From: Heterostelium multicystogenum
Lineage: Eukaryota > Evosea > Eumycetozoa > Acytosteliales > Acytosteliaceae
Assembly: GCA_003667245.1 (NCBI GenBank)
Contig: RCNN01000030.1
Location: forward strand, 62,001 to 126,000
Direction: 5' to 3'
Length of the DNA stretch: 64,000 nt
A model generated the notes under the pieces. That model made no database searches. It saw only the letters and a program-made list of their open reading frames with translations, and was not told the DNA's origin. Every line of letters starts with the position of its first letter. Within the stretch, counting starts at the first letter, position 1. This document shows, piece by piece, positions 12,049-24,044 of this stretch. The position numbers were made by a program, and so were the translations under genes.

Positions 12049-13921
12049 GCAATGTCGTTTAAGGAAACAGTTAATTCCTCGGCGGTATTTTCAAATAAAA
12101 ATGCGATACCTGTGACTTCTTCAATTCCTTGGACACGATGAGGCACTCCAAATGGTTTGCCTGGGTGAGGGAATGTTACCATACGGCTAGTTTCTTCTTT
12201 GATAACATCGACTTTGTTTCTAGTTTTCTTGAACCAGTTGAATGCTTGTAAGTTGGTTATATACACGGTAATGTTTCCTTGATCAACTGTTGCTTTGACT
12301 CTCTCGTCTGGATGGGTTGGAAGGAAAATTAGGAGATACTTTGCTGTTTCAAGCCTAAAGAATGAAGAACTTAGTCCTGTCGATGCTTGGATGCTGGAGT
12401 TTGAGCGATATAGATTTGATGAATAAAAAGGATATGATTGACTGGAGTTGTTGCTTGATGTCGAAGACTGTGATGTAGAATAGGGTAGATGCAAATTGTG
12501 GAGAGCTGAGCTAGAGTTGCTTTGATAAGACAGCGGAGACGATGAGGATATTGGGTTCAGATAGGGAGGTATTGAGTTGCTTGGGAGTGCTCCTATGGAC
12601 TTTAGAGTATTTAAAATATTTTGATTACTTGATGGCGAGCTATCGTTATGTGATTTGGAATCTGGTGTCATTTGTCGTTGATATTGCTGTTGTGTTTTCG
12701 ATCTTGTAGCGCTGACTGGTGTTGACATTTGACTGGTATTTGTGGTGGTTGTGGTTGTGGATGGAGTGGATCTATTATATGGTCGCTTTCCAGTTGAGGT
12801 GGGTGTGGTTGGTTGTTCTTTAGTTGGTGTTGTCCTTCTTGTTTTGTTGAGATGGATATTCGATGCCAATGCTCTCTGCTTTTTGCTTATATAACTCTGC
12901 CTCAGCTCATCGCCAGATGAAATTGATGATTCAGATTGTTCTTCCTGTTCATTTGCACTTTCGTCTTCTGAGGCCTCTTCTCTTTGATCTGAGGATGTTT
13001 CATCGAATTCATCGGATGATGGAACATATTTTGGTTGTCTTCTTCTTCTCTTTCTTCTGATGGGTGTTTGCAACTGAAGCAGCAGGTTTTTTTGCAGTCT
13101 CAGCTTCTGAGCCTGATTGGTCAGAACCGTCGCTTGCAGAGTCATTTGGCTTGGCTTTTGATTCAGCAGCGTTTCCTGCTTTTGTTTCCAGCACCGGTAG
13201 GTTTGCTTTTCTACCACGCTTTTTTGGAGGTTGTTGAACTAGTTTGCGATATGCTCTGATTCTTCCTTCTTTTTCGAGTGCACGAATTTTATCGTAGATT
13301 TGTCGCTTAGTGAATTTACCATTGTTAAAAGGTTCATTTTCCATAATTGCATCGATTTTGCCATCATGGTCGACCACTGATTTAACTAACCATTCCGCTT
13401 CTTCCTCTGTGTAGCGAACACATCCTTTTCTTTTTGCTTTCATCTGTTTTTGGGTTTGTTTGGTAGGTGACTCTGTAGCTGATTTTTGAAACTTCGTTTG
13501 ATTCCACTAAAATTGATAAAGTAGATGCTGTAGGCGAAGTTGCAGGACTAGGTATATCTTCAAAAATACTTTTATCTGTTGATTCAGTTGGTTGAGGAAA
13601 CGAATCAATACTTTTAGTCAGATTATCTGTTGGTGTCGATGCTGTTGTTGGGTTTGTCTCGCTAATTGGTGTAGTAGGTAAACTTGGATTGATGATAGGG
13701 TTCTGTGGTGGTGTTGTAGAAATAGGAAATGATGTTGTCTCTGTATTACCTACTACAGTAAAACTATTGGTAGTGTTACTGGACGGTGAAGTACTACTGA
13801 ATCTATTATCTCCTTCTTTTTCTTCAACAGTCGAATTTGGGATAATGCCACTTGTTGTTGTTGTTATTATTTGATTGGATGATGATAGTTGATTTCCTTG
13901 AGAACTTGAAAGAATATTCAA
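12045..13921 (-). CDS. Basic protein with SANT/Myb-like helical domain and conserved C-terminal beta domain
   Basis: The frame runs from about 13921 (no clear ATG; Asn-rich coding-like sequence continues to about 14060) to the TGA at 12045. After a Thr/Ser/Asn-rich N-terminus comes a helical domain (13443-13260: YTEEEAEWLVKSVVDHDGK..KRQIYDKIRALEKEGRI). It resembles a SANT/Myb or winged-helix-like DNA-binding unit and is followed by PPKKRGRK, an AT-hook-like or nuclear-localisation motif. An acidic Ser-rich linker leads to a conserved C-terminal beta domain (FRLETAKYLLIFLP..VKATVDQGNITVYITN..FPHPGKPFGVPH) that recalls an alpha-crystallin/HSP20 fold. Single-base breaks at about 13490 (A run) and 13065 (C run) are each repaired by removing one base. 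A nuclear chromatin or transcription role is inference; the exact start is unresolved. Confidence 0.6.
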
Positions 13922-14060
13922 TGAATGAGTACAAGTTGATTTCTGAATTCTGATAATGATCTTGTTGAATATTGTTATTATTATTGTTATTATTATTAGT
14001 TGAGTTGGTATCGGAAGTAATTGACGAGTTGTTGTTTGAATCTATTCTTTATTGTTTCTA

Positions 14061-15720
14061 CTTGTTGATCTATCGCTATTATTATTATTATCAAAGATGT
14101 AATAATAATAATAGTATAAATCAATATCAATTGAATTGTAAATGATAGAGAAAAGCTTTTGAAATTGTTTGAAAAAAGTCGTCGTTTTGATACAATTGAC
14201 TTGAGGCACTGATTTTGTTGTTGAGTTGACAATGCTGTTGCAAAGTTTGGTCAGTTGAAGTTGTTTATTTCTTGAGTGAATTGAATTTACTTTCTATTTC
14301 TACTACTAACAAATATTAGTCAATTCAAAAAAAAAAAAAATCATCAAAATTTTATCAACTTAACAACAACACAACCAAGTTGAATAACAATGTTGATTCA
14401 ATCGAACCCAAATTAAAATAATAAAATAATAATAGTAATAATAATAATAATTAAAAGCTAACTTTAATGATGTGAATTTATAAATATAGTCGTTAAATAA
14501 ATAATTTGAATTTGATGTTGATGATGAAGAAGAGGATGTTGACTTTGATGTTGTTGTTGTTGTTGATGAATAAATGTGAAGTGGATTAATTTTTATGTTG
14601 TTGTGGTGTGTTTTTTATTCAAAAATTCAAATGTAACTGTTTATTTATGTACTCAGCAACACATATGAAATAAATAAATTTAAATGTAAAAAAAAATCGA
14701 AAAAAAACAAAAAATAACAATCATGTTTGTTCAAAAAAATTAATATCCACACCTCCATTTCATTTATCATACATATAGAAGGTGTGAGATAAAACTCGAC
14801 CAAAAAGTTTGCTGTCAAAAATAGGCACCAGTCACAAAAATTAAAAAAAATAAAAAATAAAAAATGGTCAAAGATATTTGAAATGTACAAAATCTGACCA
14901 TCAGAGAGGCATTCAACCAAAAATATATTCGACAAATGTATGCACATCTCGATTTAATTCCAGAAAGGAAACTAATACCTGATTGAAATTGGATTTGGAC
15001 ATAAAATCAAAATCTGTTTATGATGTAAAGAAAAAACTGGATTTATAAAGATCATGATTAACATTGAATTAGTTTAAAAATAATTAGCTCCACATTTTTC
15101 AAACTACCTTTTTCAATTTATATTAAACTTGGATCAATAATTGGAATATTCACAGAATAATTGTTTGAATCTCAAAGTTTGTTTAGCATCAATTGGATTC
15201 TCATTCTGAATCTTTAGGTGAAAATATATAACACATTGTTACTATAATAATTTAGTCCAATTTAAACTTGGGCAATATTAGTTTTGGTTAAGAGTATTTT
15301 TAATTATAAAAAGAATTAGACTTCTCCTATTTCATAATCCAAAATTTATCAATACCTTTACAATTTAATAAAATATTATAGAATATATGAGTATTATTAT
15401 TTTATTAAATTAATATATTAGTATAACATGATAAATATAAAATATTATTAATATTCATACAAATAATTATTCATTTTTTATAAAAGATAGAAGTATATTT
15501 GTTTGGACCAATTTAAGTGGTGGATATCTTTGCTTTGGTAAAGAAATTAAGAAAGATTTATCTATTGGAAATTTATTGAGTTAAAGTTAGTGGTATTACG
15601 AAAACATTTTGAATTGTATTCAGATAGATCTACTTAAAAGATATATCTATGATTATAAATTTCTTAATTAAGTTTGATTACGAATATGTAATTGTAATGT
15701 CTAAATTAAATGATTAAACA
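14061..15720. other. Intergenic, AT-rich
   Basis: About 1.6 kb of strongly AT-rich sequence with trinucleotide (TTG/AAT) simple repeats at 14440-14580 and long A/T runs. A 100-codon minus-strand frame at 14947-14645 is almost entirely Phe/Leu/Ile from T-rich DNA and is not credible. The proximal part probably holds the promoter and 5' UTR of the minus-strand gene. No RNA gene is recognised. Confidence 0.5.
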
Positions 15721-15722
15721 AC

Positions 15723-15730
15723 TATAAATA
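15723..15730 (+). promoter_or_regulatory. TATA box of the small secreted-protein gene
   Basis: A perfect TATAAATA lies about 100 bp upstream of the ATG at 15831, in an otherwise AT-rich but non-palindromic context. It is followed by a CA-rich leader, a strong-promoter arrangement in dictyostelids. Confidence 0.5.
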
Positions 15731-15830
15731 GACTTATTTTATAGTTCTTATCATTCAAATCAAATCAAATATTAAAGTACAACAATAATTGCTTATCAAT
15801 AAACTAAAGTACATTAAAATCAAACTCAAA

Positions 15831-16135
15831 ATGTCTAAAGTCATTTACTCAGTCCTCTTTGCCATGTTGGTTGTCTTGGGAGTAGCTATCCTAAGTGTCC
15901 ATGCTAATGAAGAATATTTAGTCAATGGAGTTGAGCATTCCTATTCTGTTGGTAAGTTTTATTCAATCATATATTTATTCTCATATTTTATTAATCAATC
16001 AATTTAGATGTTAGAGAGCACTATTCTCAAGATGTGTTCCCAGGTCAACACACTAGATTGGATGTCAATGCTCATGCTTCATACTCCTATGATGAGCCAA
16101 CCCTCAGATACAACAGATACCAGAGATGGTACTAA
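15831..16135 (+). CDS. Small secreted protein (82 aa)
   Basis: Two exons, 15831-15951 and 16008-16135, joined across a 56-nt intron (GTAAGT..TTTAG). Together they give 82 codons plus TAA. The first 25 residues are a textbook signal peptide (MSKVIYSVLFAMLVVLGVAI, then LSVHA before NEE). The mature peptide of about 57 residues has no Cys and is Tyr/Arg/His-rich at the end (YSYDEPTLRYNRYQRWY). A TATA box precedes it, suggesting an abundant transcript. I recognise no family. It could be a secreted signalling or matrix peptide; the role is unknown. Confidence 0.75.
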
Positions 16136-16528
16136 ATAACTGAGTTTAAGTTCCAAACAAACTCAATAATTAACTAATATTGATGTTTAAATTGTTTTAA
16201 ATAAACTCTTACATATTTATATGTCCTATTCTAAACACTATATTCCAATCTAATCCAACCAATCAACTACTAAATCAAATTAAATTAGTCATTATATACT
16301 CATTTGATAGGTGTAGTCTAACACACAACTATTTAGTTTTTGGACAAAACACTATTCTTCACCAGGATTAAATATTATTATGATAATTTTACTCACTATT
16401 AATTTAATTCATTTATTTGAGAAAATGAAATTCATTTTCATTTTATTTTAATTTGAATTTTATGACAAACAGATAGATAACTTGGATAGATTATAATAAT
16501 ATCAGTTTAATAATAGTAGCAGTAAATT
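16136..16528. other. Intergenic
   Basis: About 390 bp between two plus-strand genes, AT-rich. AATAAA-like signals just after 16135 would serve the secreted-protein gene, and the rest is presumably the promoter of the next gene. No ORF or RNA gene seen. Confidence 0.5.
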
Positions 16529-17395
16529 ATGAATATAGAAGATGTTGCTAAACAATCTACCTACTCAAAGAATAGTTGGAGAAACTATTTAGAGATATAT
16601 GATAGAGCTGCAAACTATTTGGTCGATTTAAAGATGCCTACGAATGCTCAGTTGGTGTCTTATGATCAACGACAAACCGAGTCACCGAGTGCCATTGATA
16701 GTCTAGTTAGAGTTGCATTCTATTGTGCTTTTACAACGATAAAGAATAAGTCAGAGAATAAGAACAAGAGTAAAGGATCAGATCGAGATGATTCAGCTTC
16801 AGAGACCATAGTAGTTAATGAATCATGGCTGGAGTATTTCTCGTCTGTCATCAAGAGCAAAAGTAAAGGATCATGCATCTTTCGTATCAAGTCATATAGA
16901 AATAGAATAAATAAAGATATTTTGAATAACAGTGCTGGAGGCAGCACTAGTACTGGCAGTGCTGGTGGTTTATTTGGCAAGCTTAAAGGAATGAGCGATC
17001 CCTTTTCTAGCAGCAGTAGCAATAGTAGTAATAGTGCTGGTAATTCCGATCAGATAAGAACCAATAGCGAATTTAGAAATGGATATTTTGTTGATGACTT
17101 GAATGTAGATGGCGACGACGATGACTCGGCTTCAGTGCTGAGGTATAAATATGAAAAAGATTTTGTACTGATAAAAGATGGATCACCTTTAATCGTATCA
17201 CTCTCACCGGATTGGGGTGTACCATTCCATATCAAAGAGCAAATTACAATTCAATCAACAGCACCAACAAGTACAACGACAACTCCATCAGGAAAGCAGA
17301 AACATCACCAATCCTCAAAGCAACATTCGAAGCACGCAAAGCAATCACATGGCAATGATGACAGCGACTCACAATGGGGGTGTTCAATCATGTAA
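16529..17395 (+). CDS. Unknown protein with C-terminal CaaX box (288 aa)
   Basis: Single exon from ATG 16529 to TAA 17393-17395, without frame breaks. The N-terminal half (to about residue 135) is a globular helical region with Trp/Tyr-rich segments (SWRNYLEIYDRAANYLVDL, NESWLEYFSSVI, GSCIFRIKSYRNRI). It is followed by Gly/Ser-rich low complexity and a second conserved-looking stretch (YKYEKDFVLIKDGSPLIVSL). The protein ends WGCSIM, a perfect CaaX box of the farnesyl type (X = Met), preceded by Lys/His-rich sequence. Membrane attachment by prenylation is therefore likely. I do not recognise the globular domain. Confidence 0.8.
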   Translation: MNIEDVAKQSTYSKNSWRNYLEIYDRAANYLVDLKMPTNAQLVSYDQRQTESPSAIDSLVRVAFYCAFTTIKNKSENKNKSKGSDRDDSASETIVVNESWLEYFSSVIKSKSKGSCIFRIKSYRNRINKDILNNSAGGSTSTGSAGGLFGKLKGMSDPFSSSSSNSSNSAGNSDQIRTNSEFRNGYFVDDLNVDGDDDDSASVLRYKYEKDFVLIKDGSPLIVSLSPDWGVPFHIKEQITIQSTAPTSTTTTPSGKQKHHQSSKQHSKHAKQSHGNDDSDSQWGCSIM

Positions 17396-17505
17396 CATGT
17401 TCTGATAAGCTATCGATAATAATAATTTAGATCTATCAATCGGATTTGTCATATCAAATCAATACTTTACACATTTATTTTATGTTAATAAAAAATTGTT
17501 TTTAA

Positions 17506-20500
17506 TTAAAGTTTATTTGTTGGCTTGTTTTGCTTTCTCTTGGCTTCTTCTTCCTCTTCTTTTCTCTTGGCTTCTTCTTCTTTAGCCTTTCTTACTGGAA
17601 TAAGTTGGATATAGTTTTCAATTTTCTTTTGTTGTTTCTGGTCTAGCACAACACTTGCCAGTTGTGGGTTGGTTGCAAAGAATGCCTTGAAAGAGTTGAC
17701 CATGAATTCCAATTCGTCGACGTCGTCAATTGGTGTTTCGAAACTACCACCTTGCTCATTATCGAAAAGCTCTTCTTCGCTGTCGTCTTGGTCAATGTTG
17801 ATTTCTCCCTCGACCTCTGCTTCTCCATAGTCACCATCACCCTCCAATTCTCCACCAGCTTCTAGGTGTTTGGTCAGGTTCTCAAGGTCCTCGAGGTATA
17901 CCTCCTCGGGGTCGTCGGCGTCTTGGTCGTCTGGGATCTGAATCAACTCGAAATTTCCATCTTCATCATACATGTCGTCATCATCTCCAATATCGTATTC
18001 TTCTTCGTCATCGTATTCCTCATCGTCTTCTTCCTTGGCTTGATCTGCCTCTTCTTTTTCCAATTGTTTCTCAATGACCATCATCTCCTTCATCAAAACC
18101 ATAATCTTGTTGAAAAGTGGTGTGGCACCTGCTTGAATGAGTGCTGGTGTTGGGCTCATCTGCAACATTGAGCAGAGACCGAGAACAGTAATCTTCTTGT
18201 CATAATATCTTTGGAATTTCTTGATGTGGTGGAACCATTGTGTGAGGATTGCCTCGAGTACGTTGTTTTTAGAGAGGAAATCGACTGTGAGGTATGGGTT
18301 GTAGTATAGACAGTTGGCAACAACTTCAAGAAGATAGACAATCAACTCCTTTGATACCTCGTTATCCTTTGACTTGCTGAGCAATCTTGTTACTGCGATC
18401 TGGAGGACTGGTGCAATCAAGTTGTCGACACGACCACGACAACGTTGGAGTACGGATTCAATTAATTTACATGCTTCTTGTGACTCGAAAGCGGGAGTAC
18501 GATGGTCTCCAACCAATTTCTCGTAAATTCCAGTGATCATACCGAGATATGGGGTACCTGGTGCCAAGAACTGTTCGGTTCCATAGCTGATGTAGTTGTC
18601 CAATGGGTTGACCATTGAGTCAATCATATCCATAGCAGAGTCGTGGAAGAGCTCGATAATCTTGGGGAAGAGTTGCCAGACGAGTGGTGAAATGACTTTT
18701 GGATAGAAAGTGATGAAGGAGAGGATTCTCATACCTTCCTCAAAGAACATAATAAAGTTGGGGTTAATAATTTTATCCAACACTGGGATGATAATAGACT
18801 CCAATTGGTTAAAGACGCTTGGAACTTCAACCATAGCGGCAATGAGGGTACGGAAAGTGACCAAACATTCTGATGCAGCCATTTGACTGGAGTCGTTGTC
18901 ATTGTCAACCAAACGGAAGAATGTCTCAGCGAGACGAGTGCAAAAACCGACAGCCAATGGGGCAATCTCGGTTTGATAACGTCTGACAATGGTAGTTAAT
19001 GATGTGATCAAATCGTCAGAGTCAATTTCACCCATGAGTTCGAAAATCTTATCAAGCAATTGTGGGAGGACTGGACGCAATTCGTCGATACCTTGCTTGA
19101 CACGGACCAAGTTGCAGATGGCCATACCTGCACGTACACGTACAACAAGATCACGATCCATCATCAAGTCGACAATAGCTCTAAGGGCAACAGTGAAGTT
19201 TCCACGATTTTGGAATGTAATGTTATAGAATTCAGAGAAGATCCAGACGGCGTGGGCACGGAGGTATCCGAGTGGGCTGACCAATTCTGGGATCACATGA
19301 GTGACCATGGTTTGCTCGAGCAATCCACGATATGGATCCATCTTCTTCAAATAGGTTGACATTGCTGCAATAACTGAGAATGCAGCAAACTTTTCCTTTG
19401 GATTACGCTGATCAGCTGGAGCAGAGTTATAACGGATCAGAATCTCCATGCACATAGCGATGATGTCGTCCAAGTTCTTACGTCCACGTTTCTCGACGAG
19501 CGACATCATAAAGTTGATGCACTCTACACGTGGGGAGTAATATTCTTGGAAGGTGTCCATCTGTTGACGCAAGTATTCGTGTGGATCATCCTCGTACAAC
19601 TCTAGGTCATTGTCGTTGAAGCACAAGATTGGCAAGACAATTTGACGTACAAAATTCATTGCGACTGGTTTGAGGACGGGATAGATACGTCCGTATGCTA
19701 CAGAGGTGGTGAAATACTCGACCAAATGCAACAAGTATCTGTCGTAGAATGGTTGATCTGGTTGTTGGGATCTAGCCACTAAAACCTGGTGGAACAACTC
19801 CATGGTTGGGAGTGCGTATTTAGTCATGTACAAATCGGCCAACAATCTCTTGGTTTCATAGTCGGCCTTACGCAATTGACCTTGCTTCATGAGCAATGAG
19901 TTTAGTGTACGAGATACACACTTCTTAAGACGCCACCAATTATTCATTTTTGGCTCCAAGTCAGCTGTCTCCTCTGGGATTGGCATACGGATGATTCTAT
20001 AGAAGTGTCCCATCCAAATGTCCAAAACAGCTGGATCAACGACAATTCTTGGTACATCAAAGTTGATTGTGTAGTGGAAGATTCTGCAGATCTTTCTCTG
20101 TAAAAGTGGTACGTTGTCGTTGTTATTGGCTGGAGCACTAGCCAACTGGGCGAAGACCTGTTGCAAAAGTGGGAAAATGACGTCGCAGATTGCGAATAAT
20201 GGCTTACGTCTGGTTTCTCCAGCTGGAATATATTGGAATTTCTTCATTGCCACCTTGAGGGCGGAGAGACCAGCCACAAGGAGATCGATGTTGTTTGATG
20301 AGATGTATTTGACGCAGTTGTTGAAGAGCGACTCCCAGCTCTCTGGGAAATCACGACTGGCAATGATCTCGATCATATAGATGATTTGACTCTTAATCAA
20401 GTTGTGTGTATGAACCAATGCTTCCAAAATGTGCTCCTTGATAAAGTGTGCATCCTCATCGGACATTCTAGTCTGATCGTCGAGAGCTCCACGCCAACGA

Positions 20501-20846
20501 ACGATAGTCATATTCTTAAGGAAAATAGCACCGGCCTGACGAATTGCAATGTGGAGATCATTGCTTGCAATAACTCTAAGTAAGATCTGCGAGAAACCAG
20601 GTGTTGATTTCAACTAATGAAAGTAGGTCAGTCGACAGGTTCTTCAAATTACCTCGCACAACAACAACAACATCAATAACAGAGCTAGATCACTCTACAT
20701 TACGAACTAACTAGTCATTGGTGCGTGTTAAATATATAACTTTATCTATTTACTTTTTCAAGTTGAGCCTCAGCATTGTTACGTGGAACTTCCTCGTTAC
20801 TCAATGAGTTTTCAAGAGCTTGAATTGTAGTTTGAGTTAAATCCAT
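17506..20846 (-). CDS. Importin-7/8-type karyopherin (importin-beta family)
   Basis: Exon 1 20846-20754 (31 codons, MDLTQTTIQALENSLS..), a 140-nt intron, then one long exon 20613-17506; 1066 aa in total, close to the usual 1030-1050 of importin-7/8. The importin-beta N-terminal domain covers about residues 20-100 (NNAEAQLEKL..QAGAIFLKNMTIVRW), and HEAT repeats fill the middle (FPESWESLF, RAHAVWIFSEF, VRVRAGMAICNLV). A strongly acidic loop (EEDDEEYDDEEEYD) lies near residues 880-990, as in importin-7/8 and yeast Nmd5/Sxm1, and a basic Glu/Lys tail ends the protein. It should carry ribosomal proteins, histones or signalling cargo into the nucleus with Ran. Family assignment is secure; importin-7 versus -8 cannot be separated. 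Confidence 0.93.
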
Positions 20847-22858
20847 TCTAACACTAAGATTGAATCAAATCCTCAAAAATATATATATAGTTAATATCGA
20901 ATATTATAGATATAGATATATATATATCTCTGTTGGTAATTGTAGAACACTGCTGATGGGGTGGTAGATCCAGACGATTCAATAACAACCAAAAAAACAA
21001 TTTTCTAATTTTATTTTCAAAAATATTAAAATTTACAAAAACGAACGATTCATACAACTTTCAAATAAACGAACTGAACTGTATGTGTTTGTGTTTAATA
21101 GAGATCAGAACAACCATATTTTATTCCATTATCATTCAAGTTACAAGTTCAACAAGTAATCCATTTTGACAGATATTAAAGTTCTCAATCAATTTTTGGA
21201 TAATATTAATAATACATAGATTAATAAAACTTGTTTAAATTGGATGTTTATAATTGTTAATGTTTTATTAGACAGTTTGAAACATACCTACAAGAACCTT
21301 AATAGATTCTTTTTGAATTGATTATCAATAACAAGTAATACTTGTGTGATTGGTATTGGAGATCAATATCGCCTAGTGACGAAATTGATGTTCTTCACCA
21401 TCAAAAAAGAGATTCGATGCCCATTCGTTGGTACAAATGCTTCTTGTATCTCATATTAACCAAATTCAGGACTATCCTCCTAATATTTTTAGTATCTTGT
21501 GAATGAAGATCTATCAATATGTGCCTGAGTCCTTCTTTTTAAATTTATATTTTGTAAAGTTTTTAAATTAACTTTGAAACTGATTTCTACGATTATCTTT
21601 CTTTGTACAAAAGAATTGAAGGGGTCCAAAAATATATTTATATTCAGTACAGGATGGTTTGAAGATTAAATTTTTGAAGTTCATAGTGTTTGTATTTTTA
21701 AACTTTGATCTGGAAGAGTTTGATCTATTCTACAGATATATAGAAATTCATTACCAGCTAATATACAAAAATAATAAGAATTCTTCTATTTTGATATCAT
21801 GGTGAAATGTTTTAATGTTTTTACATTGTTAACCAAATTTCTTGGTCAATATAAAGACAATCCAATATCAGGTTATGATCACTTGAACTTGTTAATTATA
21901 ACATTAATATAATTCATTATTTGAATAAAATTGATTTTTATATTTATATTTATTATAATAATAAAGGTCGACCGTTTATATCAAATTAATTAAAAATCCA
22001 AATTTTTTGAAAACAAAAACACAAAACTTACTAAATCTGGAAAAAAAACCATGTTATCTCAATACTATGTTGGTTGGATAAGGTCATTCTCTTCATTGCT
22101 TCCTTTATCCTTTTTTAAAATTTAAAAGGTCAAGGTTTAGAATAAAAAAAAATAAAATAACTAATAGTGAATGTCTGTGGTCTTCAAAAAAATGAAGTAG
22201 AAAAAATTAACAAAGCATGATTTATTGATAACAATGGGTATTCTATATGGAGTAATACCCAATTAAATTAATAAAAATAAGTTCCTCTTCTAAGTTCACT
22301 CCATATATCAAAGGTTGTCGTTGATACTCCCAAAAGAATGAAAAGTTTATTATTATTTAGGAAAACTAATTCTAAAAACAAAAACCTAAAAAACAAAATA
22401 TTACTTTTTTAATAATAAAAATAATAATAATATGTATGGTAGCTTCAATAAGCCAATAAAAATATTCTTGTGTTTTATACACTTTTGTATAAAATAATAA
22501 ATTCACTAAAGCACCCCACTCTAGAGTTCCCACACTTCACCATATCTTTACTAAATTCAAGCAATAACAGCTCCTTAAGTACTTGACAACAGCAACTAAA
22601 ACTAAAAACAAAACTCACACACACACAAACACACATACTTATTTATATTTATAAAAATATTAAACATTATTAAAATAACAACAGCTAGAGTATGTAATAC
22701 ATACATAATTTCATTAAAATCTAGATTATTTAGTATTTTTATTATTTTTAAATAAGAAATATATCCATAGTATCTATATTAGTATTATACTACAAATATA
22801 TATATATATATTATACATATATAAATATATTAATTATAACTAGAGATATAATTAAAAA
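20847..22858. other. Intergenic, about 2 kb
   Basis: AT-rich DNA between two divergent genes, with A/T runs, ATAT strings near 20880-20925 and 22790-22830, and a CACACA tract at 22615-22635. A short island around 21405-21540 is less AT-rich and reads on the minus strand as about 44 open codons (EGLRHILIDLHSQDTKNIRR..). It could be a gene relic or an isolated exon, but no splice partners are evident. Confidence 0.5.
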
Positions 22859-23866
22859 ATGAAAATCTTAGTATTTATTGATGACAGACCAGCATCTTAC
22901 TCTGCTTTTTATAAGGCTATGGAAATAGTCCAACCCGATGATTGGATTATTTTGGTTGGAAAAGCACATTATGGTAGAGGTATAGGTCATCTTAGTAGTG
23001 AGAGTATGAGATTCTTTGGTAGAATTATGGATAAAAGAAAGGTATGAACAATTAAAATCAATAAGATCAAAATCAAATTCTAATATTATTTTCTCTATAG
23101 ATTAAGCATTTATATTTCTTGGAATATGGTAAAACTAAAGATATTATCAGATCAAAAATTGGGCAATTTAGAATCGATCTAGCATTAATTACCCCATACA
23201 GTTCGAAAACCAAAAAGTATGTGCTTAAAAATATTTGAAATAAGGTTCAACACTACTAACGAAATGATATTATTAATTTTAGATTGTGTGACTTTATAAG
23301 CAATAATCAAAAGGTGAAAACTATTTCAGTCAACGAATATACTCCAGCTGATCAATCTCTAATCCCTAAACCATTGGATAAAAACTGTTCCTATTTCAAA
23401 TGATGATTATCGTAAAACCATCTCAGGTTCGACTCAAAATATTCCTATTCATACTCCATCATACTCTTTGGAGCATTCAGCCGATAATATCCAACAGCAT
23501 GAGAAGAAACCTGGTGCTCCAATGATGGCTTCCAAATCTGCTTATAACTACTCAGAGCCAATTACTCATGCAAATTTGACTCATAGTGCATATAATATTC
23601 CTCAAGAGCACCCAAAGAAGAAGATGAATGAACTTGAACACTCCTCTGCTTGTATACTTACAACACCTCCTCCTCCTCATTCGGAATATAACTATAGATC
23701 TACTCTCCCACTTCAACATTCTCAATCTTACACAGTTCCCAATATGCCAAGTTTGAGAAATTCAACTCAATCAATCAATTTACATCATCAACAACCAGCA
23801 ATGGAAAATCCAAAACCCAAAACTGTTACATTCTCAACTCCTAAATCCTCCATTCAGTCAAACTAA
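22859..23866 (+). CDS. Universal-stress-protein-like N-terminus with Tyr-repeat tail
   Basis: Exons 22859-23041, 23101-23216 and 23283-23866 (introns 59 and 66 nt), about 293 aa once one A is dropped from the 5-A run at 23380-23384. Residues 1-130 look like a Rossmann-type alpha/beta fold of the universal stress protein kind: MKILVFIDDRPASYSAFYKA, then a second strand DWIILVGKA, and later DLALITPYSS and VKTISVNEY. The usual ATP-binding G-2x-G-9x-G-(S/T) motif is not obvious. The C-terminal half is Pro/His/Ser-rich with a loose repeat (LEHSADNI, KSAYNYS, THSAYNIP, EHSSACI, HSEYNY). The function is unknown. The repeated Tyr/Ser motifs may be phosphorylation or docking sites (inference). Confidence 0.75.
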
Positions 23867-24044
23867 ATCAGTTGAACTTTAAATTAAATAATTACTATTT
23901 GATTTCTTTGGGGACTAAATTGTAAATAAATTATTCGAAATACTTGTACAAAATAATCTTCAATACAAACTTGATTATTAATTAAATTTATTATTTAAAC
24001 ATAACAAGCATTTATACATATTCAGAGAATATCTTTGATTGTCG

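Noticed and set aside
14645..14947. 100-codon minus-strand hydrophobic ORF
   Set aside because: Product of T-rich DNA, no homology, splice sites or start context.
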